DNA of 64,000 nucleotides from NCBI GenBank assembly GCA_937896235.1, contig CALBMX010000036.1, positions 114,309 to 178,308 on the forward strand. The letters are read 5' to 3'. A program made the translations under genes and the position numbers. This DNA is from an uncultured bacterium. Its GTDB lineage: Bacteria; Planctomycetota; UBA1135; GCA-002686595. Below, piece by piece: positions 44,160-53,632 of the stretch. The number at the start of each line of letters is the position of its first letter. Positions within the stretch are counted from its first letter, which is position 1. The notes below the pieces were generated by a model. The model was given only the letters and a program-made list of their open reading frames with translations, searched no databases and was not told where the DNA came from.

Positions 44160-45874
44160 ACCTTTAGATCGAGGACGGCTGCCGCATGCCCCATAAGGTC
44201 GCGAATCACTTCGGGGTCAAATGGAGAGCGCAAGCCGGCTCCTTCGAAAATGGACAGGACACTCTTGGTTCCACCCAAGCGACATAACTCCAGATAGGTT
44301 GCGAGGCATGCCTCGTGATCCTCAAGATCGATCAGGCCAAGCTGCATCGCTCCCGTCTCGGCGATGGCGTAATCGATATAGTAAAAGGGATACCGAAAGA
44401 CGTGAAGTTGGGCGTACCAGCGAAGCGGTTCGAACTGCGCAGCTTCACCCGACCAGTCGACCCCCGGCATGTAGATATTTTTGAGTCGAACGAACTCGTC
44501 GTCGCGTTCATCACAAGTGGCCGTTGGAGTGGCGTAGACCCAGTGCTGAAATTCATCGATCACACTGACGTAGCAGAGGATCTCAACCGCTTTCGCCCAC
44601 CGGTTCCGCGTAAAGGTCTCCAAGTTTTTAGGCGAGAAGAACTCATCCAGATAGGGCAGGCTTAAAAATTCCATTCCCATCGAGTGGACTTCGCATGCGT
44701 CTGAAGTTGGCCAGCGCAGCTCGATCGCCTCAATCCATTGGCTCTCCCAACCTTGAAAGGCATGGCCCATCTCGTGGGTAAGTGTCCCGATATCACCTTC
44801 GTTCCCAGTTGAGTTACACAAAATGGCGACTCGCTCTTCATCGGGAAAGCTGGTGCAATAAGCCCCGGCCCCCTTGCCTTTGCGATTCTCCAAATCGATT
44901 AGGTTCTCGGCGCGCATTCGCTCGAAGTGGCTTGCTAGCTTTGGGGAGAGGCGATCAAAAACACGCCCCATTTTATCGAGTTGACCATCAACAGGTTTCG
45001 CAATACCACTCGGTAAGCTCAACTCTGGGTGATAACCCGTATCCCATGGCTTGAGAGTTTTTGTACCGAGTGCCGCAGCTTGGCGAACGCGCTGAGCTTT
45101 GTATAAGGGAGAGGCGAACTCGCGGACGGCATTGCGAAACCGATTCACCTCGGAGGGCCCATAATCGGTGCGCTCCATTCCTGCGTAGCCCAGTGGAATG
45201 AACGAATCGTGCCCCAGATTTCGGCCCATTTGATCCCGGAGACCAACCTGCTTGGAGAAAATCTCGGCGAGCTCGGCTTGGTGGTCGCGGTACCAACCGT
45301 AGTAGGCGAAGTAGGCCTCTTTTCGAGTCGCAGCATCCTCCGATGAGGTCTTGCCTCTGGCGACAGCTAAGGTCATTTTCTCGCCCGCGACCTCAACTTC
45401 ACCACCTGCAATTAGCTTATCGTAGCTTTTGGCTAGCTCCCCTGTTTGAACGCGCAGTTCACTGTTGATTGGGGCGATGGTTTCCAGCCCGATCTCGAGT
45501 ACAGCTAAGTACTGTTCACCGAATCGCTGGCCGAGTGCTGTGCGATGGGGGCTTGCCAAAACTGCAGCAACAAGATGCGCGTTCCCTTTCTCTAGAACTG
45601 GAGTGACACCCTCTCGGTTCGCGCGCTCTCTCGCCTCGGCCTGCTCGTCAGCCAGGTTTTTCGCATAGGCGTGGCTAATGCGGGCGCGCTCTCCCTCCGC
45701 ATATGCCTTGAGCGCATTCCAGTCTTCCGCAAGAGCAATCCAGCTGTCGGGACTGGGTTCGGCATCAGCATTTTGAATCCGCGCGTGCAGTCCTGCGAAC
45801 TGCCCCGTAAGCCAAGACCCGGTGAGGGACTCGGGGCGATCTGGCATGTACTTTAGTTGAATCGTGGTAGTCAT
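44156..45874 (-). CDS. pepF: M3 family oligoendopeptidase (PepF type)
   Basis: Cytosolic peptidase of 572 residues with the M3 zinc motif HEMGHAF near residue 366 (TLTHEMGHAFQG) and a downstream Glu ligand in the helical region after it (DACEVHSMGMEFL). Length and layout match the oligoendopeptidase F branch rather than the thimet/oligopeptidase A branch represented at 55403. It cuts short peptides internally. It begins 47 bases after the sugar-cluster flavoprotein on the same strand and may share its transcript. Confidence 0.93.
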   Translation of the reverse strand: MTTTIQLKYMPDRPESLTGSWLTGQFAGLHARIQNADAEPSPDSWIALAEDWNALKAYAEGERARISHAYAKNLADEQAEARERANREGVTPVLEKGNAHLVAAVLASPHRTALGQRFGEQYLAVLEIGLETIAPINSELRVQTGELAKSYDKLIAGGEVEVAGEKMTLAVARGKTSSEDAATRKEAYFAYYGWYRDHQAELAEIFSKQVGLRDQMGRNLGHDSFIPLGYAGMERTDYGPSEVNRFRNAVREFASPLYKAQRVRQAAALGTKTLKPWDTGYHPELSLPSGIAKPVDGQLDKMGRVFDRLSPKLASHFERMRAENLIDLENRKGKGAGAYCTSFPDEERVAILCNSTGNEGDIGTLTHEMGHAFQGWESQWIEAIELRWPTSDACEVHSMGMEFLSLPYLDEFFSPKNLETFTRNRWAKAVEILCYVSVIDEFQHWVYATPTATCDERDDEFVRLKNIYMPGVDWSGEAAQFEPLRWYAQLHVFRYPFYYIDYAIAETGAMQLGLIDLEDHEACLATYLELCRLGGTKSVLSIFEGAGLRSPFDPEVIRDLMGHAAAVLDLKV

Positions 45875-45920
45875 AAGGGGAAGGAGACCATTTCAAAGGG
45901 AAGAGTTCAAGCGGCCTAAC

Positions 45921-47144
45921 CTAGCATGTTTTGTCGAGCCAACGAAGTGCGCCTACAGCCGCAGCTCTCCCTGTTGCAAAACAAGCCTGAAGGAGATACC
46001 CACCCGTAGGCGCGGTCCAATTCAGCATTTCACCCGCAACAAACACACCGGGGAGTTTTGCGAGCATCCAGTCGCTAGAGAGCTCATCCTCGAGTATTCC
46101 TCCGCGCGTCGAAATGGCGCGAGCAATCGGCTCGGGCCCATCGAGCTTTAGCTTTGCGCGGTGTATGAGGTCCGCAAGTCGCTCAGGTTCGCGCGGAACG
46201 TTGTTTCTTGTAATCTCTCGGAGTAGGGAAATGGCGACGGGAGAAAGTTTGGCAGTCCTCTCCAGAAGCTTGGGGAGGGAGAGGTTGGTCCGTGTGTTTT
46301 CCAGCCTAGTCTTGAGAACGCCATGAGCGATGTCGGGCGCGAGGTCAAGCATTAGGTGGGGCTTCGTTCCGAGAGAATGGAGAGCGTCAGAGAGTGCGTA
46401 GATGGGGCCACCTTCGATTCCTGTGCTCGTGATCATGGCATCCCCACGAGACGCGGTTGCACCAATGGAGCAGCGCACATTTTTAAGGGGAACTCCGGCA
46501 AAGTGTTCCCGAAACACAGGCGTCCAAGTTACTCGGTACCCGCAATTCGTCGGTGTTAGCGGGGCCGAGCCGATGCCCATTTTGGACATAAGGGGAGTCC
46601 ACGTCCCATCGGAACCCGTACGCGGCCAGCTTGCTCCGCCTAGGGCGAGGACGATGACATCTGCGCCGAATTCCTTGACCGGTCCATCCTTAGGGACGCA
46701 ACCGATCACGAGCTTAGGGCCGTCGTCTTCTGGGGGTAGAAAACCCGTGAACCTCAAGCCCGTTTGGAGGGACACGCCTAGCTCTCCGAGTTCGATCAAC
46801 CACGAACGCAACAACTCCGTCGCTCGGAAGGACTCCGGAAAGATGCGCCCACTTGAACCGACAACAGTCTTGTGCCCAAGACCTTCGGCCCATGAGCAAA
46901 GGGCTTGAGGGGGGAAGGCCTCCACGGCAGGTTGGAGCCAGGGTTTTGCCTCGCCATAACGAGTCAGAAACTGTGGCAAACTTTCGCTATGCGTCAGATT
47001 CAAGCCGCCGCGTCCTGCCATCAAGAACTTCCGGCCTGGAGTCTGGCATTGTTCAATCACGGTCACCCGAAGTCCCGCCCTGGCGAGGGTCTCGGCGGCC
47101 ATCAAGCCTGCTGGCCCCGCGCCGACTACGATTGCAATACGCAT
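45921..47144 (-). CDS. HI0933/BaiN-like FAD-dependent oxidoreductase
   Basis: Flavoprotein of 407 residues with the N-terminal dinucleotide site (IVVGAGPAGLMAAETLARAG), the family-typical GRKFLMAGRGGLNLTHS and the C-terminal FVAGEMLNWTAPTGGYLLQACFATG region (key parts AGEMLNW and GGYLLQACFATG). It belongs to the HI0933-like group, specifically the variant with C-terminal GGYLLQ. Enzyme activity is unknown for most members. Its ATG overlaps the stop of the upstream methyltransferase (TGATG), so it is the last gene of the overlapping sugar operon; whether it works in that pathway is open. Confidence 0.9.
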   Translation of the reverse strand: MRIAIVVGAGPAGLMAAETLARAGLRVTVIEQCQTPGRKFLMAGRGGLNLTHSESLPQFLTRYGEAKPWLQPAVEAFPPQALCSWAEGLGHKTVVGSSGRIFPESFRATELLRSWLIELGELGVSLQTGLRFTGFLPPEDDGPKLVIGCVPKDGPVKEFGADVIVLALGGASWPRTGSDGTWTPLMSKMGIGSAPLTPTNCGYRVTWTPVFREHFAGVPLKNVRCSIGATASRGDAMITSTGIEGGPIYALSDALHSLGTKPHLMLDLAPDIAHGVLKTRLENTRTNLSLPKLLERTAKLSPVAISLLREITRNNVPREPERLADLIHRAKLKLDGPEPIARAISTRGGILEDELSSDWMLAKLPGVFVAGEMLNWTAPTGGYLLQACFATGRAAAVGALRWLDKTC

Positions 47145-47791
47145 CAGCTCACGGCTCTTTCCATCAACCAGATAGCGATCCGATCCTCACTCTTGACCCC
47201 GGTCCTCGCCTGCATGTCCTGGTGATCGCCCGTCGTGAGTCCAACCAATTGCAAATCACCTGAATGAGCGAATAGGGCGCCATAGTCGCGCTTATAAGTC
47301 ATGACTTCCTGGCTGGGGAGGTGGTGGTAGGGGACGTCAATATCGGAGTCCGGATAGAAGTCACCGAGAAGGAGAAGACCACCAGGTACGAGGAGCTCAG
47401 ACACTCGCTCTTGCAAAATAGGAATCGATGCCCTGTCCATCCAGTGAAGCAAGAAGTGGATCACAATCAAGTCGAATGTGCCGCTCAGCTCTACGCTCTC
47501 CGCGGATGAGCAATGCAGCTCAATCCCATAGCGTCTCTTGCCATCTTCGACCGCCCGACTAGACGCGTCCGTACCAACGACCTCACACCCGTACCGGTCT
47601 CGTAGCGCAGCCAACCGGAACCCGTTCGCCGCACCAATCTCGAGCACTCGACTGGGTGCGCATTGGACATCTTTCAGTACCCTGCAGGCCAAATCTTGGA
47701 CCGGATCGAAAGAGAGGAGACGTGCTTCATTGCGAGCAAACCAAGCGTCTCCCTCTCCTTCCTCAAAAGCTTTTGATTGTTTACCAGTCAC
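47144..47791 (-). CDS. Class I SAM-dependent methyltransferase (sugar cluster)
   Basis: Protein of 215 residues with the SAM-binding motif VLEIGAANGFRLAAL, the acidic residue in GTDASSRAVEDG and motif IV-like FDLIVIHFLLHW. The opening (AFEEGEGDAWFARN) is typical of methyltransferases found in flagellin-modification or nonulosonic-acid loci. It starts with GTG overlapping the previous stop (GTGA). O- or N-methylation of the sugar product is a reasonable inference from context. Confidence 0.85.
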   Translation of the reverse strand: MTGKQSKAFEEGEGDAWFARNEARLLSFDPVQDLACRVLKDVQCAPSRVLEIGAANGFRLAALRDRYGCEVVGTDASSRAVEDGKRRYGIELHCSSAESVELSGTFDLIVIHFLLHWMDRASIPILQERVSELLVPGGLLLLGDFYPDSDIDVPYHHLPSQEVMTYKRDYGALFAHSGDLQLVGLTTGDHQDMQARTGVKSEDRIAIWLMERAVS

Positions 47792-49866
47792 TTCGTGGCC
47801 GCGCTCTTGATCGCTGAGCTTGCACGGAAAACGGGCTCGATAAGCTGTCCGTCGATGGCTTCGAGGACGCGATCCTCAAGGATCGCCGCCTGCAAAACAC
47901 GGGTCGCTCCAAGGAGTGCGTCGAGAATCCGATCGATGTCACAAGTGCTATGGGCCGTCGAAAGGAAGAAACAAGAGCGGGTAAGAACACCACGTCGAAC
48001 GAGCTCCTGCTGGAGAAGAGTCTGAAGCTCAAGGGCGGAGTTGCTCTCCGTCGCTGACAGGCTATACCCTGGAAAATAGGGCAACCCTATGGACTTGAGA
48101 GACGTGCACTCCGCCTGTTTAGCAACACGCTGCATACCGTCTATCAGCCGACTCCCTAGGCTTGCTAGGATTGCCGTTGAGTCCTCTGCCTGCATGATCT
48201 CTAGGGTCTTTATTGCAGCAGCAATTGAGGGGAGCTCGCCTCCAAACGTGAAGGAAAAGAAGGCCTCATCTAGGACCTGCATGTATTCGCGCTTCCCGCA
48301 AAGGACTGCCAAAGGAAAGCCTGCGGCGATTCCCTTGCCCAGGGTGGATAGATCGGGGGTCACACCATAGACCGCTTGGGCACCACCCAGATGGATGCGG
48401 AAGCCGGTGATGATCTCATCAAAAATCAAAAGCGCTCCATACTTGGTGCACAGGTCCCGTACACCTTGCAGATAGCCCGGAGGCGGCTCAACTAAGCTGA
48501 TGGGCTCCAGGATTACACCCGCGACGTCACCCTCCCTAAGGACCGCCTCTAAGGCATCGAGGTCGCCATAGGGAAAGGAGGTCGTTAGCTCGGCCGTTGC
48601 TGGGGGAACGCCGAGATTTCTGGTCGTCGATCCAATGTACCAATCTTGCCATCCATGATATCCACAGCAGGCGATTCGATTGCGCCCCGTAAACCCGCGG
48701 GCAATCCGGGTAGCGCCTGCAGTTACATCGGAGCCATTTTTTCCAAAGCGAACCATCTCAGCGCTCGGGACAAGCCTACAGATCTCTTTGGCCAGCTTTA
48801 GTTCGAGGGGATGGGGAAGTGAGGGCGTCAGGAATAGTTCATTTGCACACTCACTTGCTGCCGCATTTACTACGGGATGGCAGTGTCCAAGAATGGCGGG
48901 GCCGAGCCCCAGCACGCAGTCGATAAACTCGTTTCCATCCGCATCCCAAACCCGGCTACCAATCCCCCGGATGAGCACTTTAGGTGCCGTTCCCTTTACG
49001 TATTGTAAAGGTGACTTGGAGAACGTCTGCCCGCCTCCTGGAATGTATTGGGAGGCCTCCTGCCATAGCTGGTCACCTTTTGTGGTGACCAGTGGCGGCG
49101 CAGGTTGCCCGGAGGTTATGTCAAATGAGGGCGCAACCCATCCCTCCCCAAATGTGTGTCCGCGCGAAGGATCCTCAAAGTGGTTCCGAAGAAGCGCTAC
49201 CAGCTCTTTCAGCGGGGGGACTTGCCCCGACCCGTCTTGCAGAGCCAGCTCGATGGCGTCGAGATCACTCGGATAGTCAACCGTGAGTCGTACATCGGAC
49301 ATGTCGGTCGAGGCGTCCACCCGGTGCGTACGAAAGCGCTCCGGAGCTTGCCAGAACGCGAAGGTCACGTGTTCGCGTTGATCCGCAGCACGGGCCTCGT
49401 TCCAAATCGTTGTCAGCGCCGCCATCGAGAACACCTCGACATCCATTCCATCGGGGAACGTTCCGGGTGGAGGCGCGGTATTCGCCGCATAGTCGTAGTC
49501 GTCTGCCAGGAAGGCGTGCACGACCTCGTCGACGACAGCTGGGTCAATGAGGGGACAATCCGCCGTCAACCTGACAACGATCGTTGCCCCAAAGTGACTT
49601 GCTGCCCGATAGGTTCGATCGAGTACGTCAACTTCAGAACCACGAAAGTGAAGGGCGTTTTCGCGTTTGCAAAAAGCGATCAAGGGATCATCAGCCACGG
49701 AGCCACTTGTGGCGACGACGATCTTGTCTAAGGTCGTCGCCCTAGCTAGTTGGCTCAGCTGCCAGGCGAGCAGCGGCTTGCCCGAGACGGGCGTGAGAAC
49801 CTTGCCTGGAAAACGTGAAGAATTGTGCCGTGCTTGAATGATGGCAACGATGTGATGGTTACTCAC
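47788..49866 (-). CDS. Fused SpsF-like cytidylyltransferase and GSA-type aminotransferase
   Basis: Protein of 692 residues made of two enzymes. Residues 1-245 are an SpsF/NeuA-like nucleotidyltransferase (AIIQARHNSSRFPGKVL, RLTADCPLIDP, LTVDYPSDL). Residues 265-690 are a class III PLP aminotransferase of the glutamate-1-semialdehyde aminomutase type, with GLGPAILGHCHP, LIFDEIITGFR and the PLP lysine in STLGKGIAAGFPLA. Such pairs are usually separate genes in flagellin-glycosylation loci; here they are fused. The first half should activate a sugar acid with CTP; the second would aminate a precursor. The start overlaps the pseG-like gene by 8 bases, and the stop overlaps the methyltransferase start. 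Confidence 0.88.
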   Translation of the reverse strand: MSNHHIVAIIQARHNSSRFPGKVLTPVSGKPLLAWQLSQLARATTLDKIVVATSGSVADDPLIAFCKRENALHFRGSEVDVLDRTYRAASHFGATIVVRLTADCPLIDPAVVDEVVHAFLADDYDYAANTAPPPGTFPDGMDVEVFSMAALTTIWNEARAADQREHVTFAFWQAPERFRTHRVDASTDMSDVRLTVDYPSDLDAIELALQDGSGQVPPLKELVALLRNHFEDPSRGHTFGEGWVAPSFDITSGQPAPPLVTTKGDQLWQEASQYIPGGGQTFSKSPLQYVKGTAPKVLIRGIGSRVWDADGNEFIDCVLGLGPAILGHCHPVVNAAASECANELFLTPSLPHPLELKLAKEICRLVPSAEMVRFGKNGSDVTAGATRIARGFTGRNRIACCGYHGWQDWYIGSTTRNLGVPPATAELTTSFPYGDLDALEAVLREGDVAGVILEPISLVEPPPGYLQGVRDLCTKYGALLIFDEIITGFRIHLGGAQAVYGVTPDLSTLGKGIAAGFPLAVLCGKREYMQVLDEAFFSFTFGGELPSIAAAIKTLEIMQAEDSTAILASLGSRLIDGMQRVAKQAECTSLKSIGLPYFPGYSLSATESNSALELQTLLQQELVRRGVLTRSCFFLSTAHSTCDIDRILDALLGATRVLQAAILEDRVLEAIDGQLIEPVFRASSAIKSAATK

Positions 49867-51610
49867 TGGGTTGTTCGGAATCCATAGAGGGTGTGTGATG
49901 TTCGGGGAACCACTTGTGATACCAGCGTTCGCTCTTCTCTAAAACGAAGCCGGCTGCCCGGTAGAGTTTCTGTGCAGGTAGATTACGGCCTTGTGTCACG
50001 ACTTCCACACGTGGAAGGTCCTCTTCTTCAAACCACTGCAAGGCGCGCTGAATCAGTTGGGCACCTAGACCTTGACCGCGGAAGCCCTCCGCGATTCCCA
50101 CTAGGCCAATTTGGCCAAGATTGGAGCTAGCCTTGCGGCAGGAGACGTAGCCAGCTACCTCTCCTGCAACCTCTGCGACAAAGACAATGTCATCAAACTC
50201 CCCGGTGACGGACTTCTGAATCCAATCGCGGTAAAAATTCTGGCAGAGCTCACGGGGGAAGTTGCCGTCGAAAAAGTAGCGACTGAACTCATAGGCATTC
50301 CCAGCGGTTTCGCCCAAAAAGGGAAGATCCGCAAGTTGAGCTTTCCGGATCCCGGGGGCTTCGGAGGCTCCCGCACCCATGCGACTGGCTACCTGCGAGA
50401 GAGAGAATGTGAGCCGCTCGTCCACCCAACGGAATCCATTTCCATCGGCAAGGGCAAAGGTCTCTTGATCCTTGTCGGAGGCTAGGAAATACAGGCAGGC
50501 GATCTGCTCCTTCTCGGCGTGTCGGAGCGCTAGATTGAGGATGCGTCTAGTGAGAAACCCGCCGTGAAGCGTGGCAATACCGAAACCAAAAAATTCGGAG
50601 TCCCAGGGTAGGGTTTCAAAAAAGCGAACCCTCTGAACCACGCTTTGGCGGCCTTGGCCGGGGAGTGCACAGCGTCCACCATGGGAGAGACTAGCCTGGA
50701 GACCCTTGTCCTTCAGGATGTTAGCCATACCATGAGCGAGAGATTCCGAGGAGACCTCCCCCGCACCGCCAAGGAACCTAGCGCCACCCAAACTTGCCAG
50801 GCGAACCGCGCTATCGCGCTGGTGATCATATTGGGAGACGGCCAGAGTCGGGGCGCCGAGGGCGGCGGCCATCAGCATCGTTGTGCCCCCGTTACAAACC
50901 GCCAGCGCAGCAGTAGGGAAAAGATCTAATAAGGGGGCGTCCGTTAGTAAGGTGAGACCCTCGTGCTCCTTGGCCGCTTCGCGAAGCGTGGCGAGATTTG
51001 CGTGGGAGCTAGACACTGCCAAGATTCCGGTTTCTTCGGTTTGAAGGAAAGCCCACGCTCCGATGAAGAGCTCTGCAAATCCGCCCGGGTCGTAACCTCC
51101 AAAGGACGCGATCACGCCACTCCGCAGGGGGTGGGGCACTTGAGAGCCCGGCGCCTCGCCGGCAAGCGCAGTCAAAATGGTAAACCCAAATCCCTCGACA
51201 GATGCTCCGCACCCCCAAAATGCGGGGTTGATGGAGAGGTCCGATCTGGCGGGATTGTCCGGATCATCCATAGAGACAACCACAAAACCGGCTCGCTGGA
51301 GGGCCGAGATCGAGCTACCGGACTGTCCGAGGTTGTCCAAAAAGACGACTTCGGTTTGATGGTCGCTTGCTACCTTCAGCAAGTTCTCTTGCTCCGAGCT
51401 CTCCTCTCTCTTTTCGGCGACCTCAAACCCCGCTGAACGTACCCGTTCCACCAATACCCTCGCCTCATCTCCAGCAGAGCTCATGAGGAAAAGGGGCGCG
51501 GCCCCCGACCTCTTTAGATCACCGGCGATAGCCAAGCAGCGGGCCACATGGCCCGTGCCAAGCTCGCGAACTTTGCCTCCATCACAACGAATCAGGACGC
51601 GCGTTGCCAT
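49859..51610 (-). CDS. pseG: Fused PseG-like UDP-sugar hydrolase and GNAT acyltransferase
   Basis: Protein of 583 residues. Residues 1-340 resemble PseG, the GT-B-fold hydrolase that releases UDP during pseudaminic acid synthesis: RCDGGKVRELGTGHVARCLA (the His in GTGHV is in the place of the catalytic His) and AVCNGGTTMLMAAALGAP near residue 255. The last 230 residues form a WecD/RffC-like double GNAT unit: LPWDSEFFGFG at its start, then a second half with the acetyl-CoA loop GFRGQGLGAQL. Fusion suggests that N-acylation and UDP removal occur in one polypeptide. The ATG at 51610 shares one base with the stop of the upstream synthase (TAATG); a 12-codon upstream extension is not needed. Confidence 0.87.
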   Translation of the reverse strand: MATRVLIRCDGGKVRELGTGHVARCLAIAGDLKRSGAAPLFLMSSAGDEARVLVERVRSAGFEVAEKREESSEQENLLKVASDHQTEVVFLDNLGQSGSSISALQRAGFVVVSMDDPDNPARSDLSINPAFWGCGASVEGFGFTILTALAGEAPGSQVPHPLRSGVIASFGGYDPGGFAELFIGAWAFLQTEETGILAVSSSHANLATLREAAKEHEGLTLLTDAPLLDLFPTAALAVCNGGTTMLMAAALGAPTLAVSQYDHQRDSAVRLASLGGARFLGGAGEVSSESLAHGMANILKDKGLQASLSHGGRCALPGQGRQSVVQRVRFFETLPWDSEFFGFGIATLHGGFLTRRILNLALRHAEKEQIACLYFLASDKDQETFALADGNGFRWVDERLTFSLSQVASRMGAGASEAPGIRKAQLADLPFLGETAGNAYEFSRYFFDGNFPRELCQNFYRDWIQKSVTGEFDDIVFVAEVAGEVAGYVSCRKASSNLGQIGLVGIAEGFRGQGLGAQLIQRALQWFEEEDLPRVEVVTQGRNLPAQKLYRAAGFVLEKSERWYHKWFPEHHTPSMDSEQPSE

Positions 51611-52734
51611 TATCCTAGGAGCGAATCCCATGTAATCGGGTCCCATGCAGAGATGGAAGTCCGTGCTGTCTTGCCGAGCAGGATTTCCAAGTACTTGGGT
51701 GCGATCCCCTGCATCCCTTCGCCCGGCCTCAAGGCGCGAATGTTCTCGGCGGTCAAGCGCTCACCTTGGGCTATATCCGCTATGGCGAACAAGCCCTTAA
51801 ACGCAAAGTCGCGAACGTAGACCTCGCTATCCAGGGTCCTTTTGGAGGCAGAGCCCCAGAGCACGGGATCAACTTCCGGCCGGCCTCCAGCGTTGTAGTC
51901 AGTCCGCAGTGTGTTCATGACAAGGACCATCTGCCGAAGCTCTTCGGGTTCCGTGGCGAAGCCGTGATCGGGGCCAGGTAAATTCCGATCCGTTGTGATG
52001 TGAATCTCGAAGAGGTCGGCACCAGCGGCCGCTGCGGCAAGGGGCACCTGTAACTTGTCAATCTGGCCATCGGGCAAACGAAAGCCGTTGTTGGAAAACC
52101 CAGTAGGCAATCCAAAGGCGCTCCGCATCGTCCCCATGGCAGCCAGGTTGGCATGGTGGAGGGGCGCGGGGTACTCCGTCACGCAATGCATAATCGCCAG
52201 AGGACAGCCGGCCTGTTGTATCACCTGGATCGCTTCCTCAATCTCCCCGAGATTGGCGGCACCAGTCGACAGGATGATCGCCGGTGCGACGTTGGCCACC
52301 TCGCGAACGAAAGGGAGGTTCGTCAGCTCGTAAGAGGAGATTTTCAAGGCCGGGGTATTCACCTTAGTCAGGATCGCAAGCGCGTGCGCTCCGATGGGGG
52401 CAGAAAAGAAGATGATGTCCCGCTTGTCGCAGTGCGATTTCAAGAGCCGCACCCACTCTTCCGACATTTCGAGCTCCTTGTGGAGGTCAAAAATCGGGAT
52501 CTCTTGGCCCATCAGATGATAGGTGCCCGCCCGCTTGCCCTCGACGTAGACATCTTCGGCACGAAACGTTTGAAACTTAGCCGCTGAACACCCTGCACGG
52601 GCGGCGACATCAATTAACTCACGAGCAAGATCGAGATCCTGATTGTGGTTTAGGCCGATTTCGGCGATGAAAAACAGGGGGTGCCCAGGACCGATGACTC
52701 GATCAGCAACGGCACAGGAAGTTGTGCTTACCAC
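51610..52734 (-). CDS. NeuB/PseI-type nonulosonic acid synthase
   Basis: Protein of 374 residues. The TIM-barrel NeuB domain shows FFIAEIGLNHNQDLDLA, AKFQTF and the metal-associated EIHITTDRNLPGPDHGF. A C-terminal SAF antifreeze-like domain ends ARTSISAWDPITWD. It condenses a six-carbon sugar with phosphoenolpyruvate to a nine-carbon acid. The adjacent PseG-type hydrolase favours a pseudaminic or legionaminic product over sialic acid. Start is GTG, overlapping the SDR stop by 7 bases. Confidence 0.92.
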   Translation of the reverse strand: MVSTTSCAVADRVIGPGHPLFFIAEIGLNHNQDLDLARELIDVAARAGCSAAKFQTFRAEDVYVEGKRAGTYHLMGQEIPIFDLHKELEMSEEWVRLLKSHCDKRDIIFFSAPIGAHALAILTKVNTPALKISSYELTNLPFVREVANVAPAIILSTGAANLGEIEEAIQVIQQAGCPLAIMHCVTEYPAPLHHANLAAMGTMRSAFGLPTGFSNNGFRLPDGQIDKLQVPLAAAAAGADLFEIHITTDRNLPGPDHGFATEPEELRQMVLVMNTLRTDYNAGGRPEVDPVLWGSASKRTLDSEVYVRDFAFKGLFAIADIAQGERLTAENIRALRPGEGMQGIAPKYLEILLGKTARTSISAWDPITWDSLLG

Positions 52735-53531
52735 GCGGAGAATCCCCCGTCGACGACAAGATTATGGCCTGTCACATAAGAGGAAGCGTCACTGGCTAAG
52801 TAGGCGACAGCACCTGCAATGTCATCAGCTCTCGCCATGCGCGCCATAGGGGTCCGGCTCTCGTAGGCGTCGACAAACGACTTCGCCTGATTGGCGAAAA
52901 CGCCGCCTGGTGAGACGCTGTTTACCCGAATTCCCCGTGGAGCTAAGTGAACGGCAAAGTAGCGAGACATCTGTACGACTCCCGCTTTGGTTGCTCCGTA
53001 TATTTCGGAGCTGTTGCGTCCAGAGTCACCGTACACACGCGGGTCGGGAGAGACGATTCCATAGACGGAAGCGATGTTGATCACGCTGCCGCCATGGGCT
53101 GAGAGCAGCTCTCGAAACGCGTCGATACAGTGAAAGGTCCCGCCTAAGTTGATCTCAAAAACGGACCGAAACTCGTCCTCCGTCCGCTCTTCCGATGGAG
53201 TAAACACTCCGATACCAGCATTGTTGACCAGGATGTTTACGTGGCCGAAAGAACCTTCAACTTGACTTGCAAGCGTCCGAACTGCGGACTTGGAGGTGAG
53301 GTCGGCCTCGAAAACTCTGTGGCGTTGACCTTCCTCGACGGGGAGCGCTCTCAAGAGCTGGTTTGCGCCTTCCGTATCCACGTCAACAAGTGCAAGACTT
53401 GCGCCGAGCTGAGCAAGACCGGTCGAGATTGCGGTGCCTAGTTGACCGGATGCGCCCGTCACGATGGCCACTCGGCCTGTTAGCAAGAAGCGATCGGCGA
53501 GCGAAGGGGTTGGAGAAGGGATAGTATTCAC
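52728..53531 (-). CDS. SDR family oxidoreductase, PtmA-like
   Basis: Protein of 267 residues. It has the classical SDR features: NAD(P) motif TGASGQLGTAIS, NNAG (VNNAGIGVF), catalytic Ser in INIASVYG, and Tyr-Lys in YGATKAGVVQMS, then a C-terminal GHNLVVDGGFSAW. The SVYGIVSPDPRVY stretch recalls PtmA, an SDR of flagellin-modification clusters. It is the first gene of the overlapping operon (GTG start at 53531). The exact redox step is unknown. It diverges from the Maf-like gene across 100 bases. Confidence 0.9.
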   Translation of the reverse strand: MNTIPSPTPSLADRFLLTGRVAIVTGASGQLGTAISTGLAQLGASLALVDVDTEGANQLLRALPVEEGQRHRVFEADLTSKSAVRTLASQVEGSFGHVNILVNNAGIGVFTPSEERTEDEFRSVFEINLGGTFHCIDAFRELLSAHGGSVINIASVYGIVSPDPRVYGDSGRNSSEIYGATKAGVVQMSRYFAVHLAPRGIRVNSVSPGGVFANQAKSFVDAYESRTPMARMARADDIAGAVAYLASDASSYVTGHNLVVDGGFSAW

Positions 53532-53632
53532 CTAAGAATGCGTATGGGGAGCAGTAAAATCTGAGAGGGAATATGAAGGTCTAAGGCGGCCATGTCAAAT
53601 GCCCCTTGACTTGACTGTCCATCTGTTTTGGG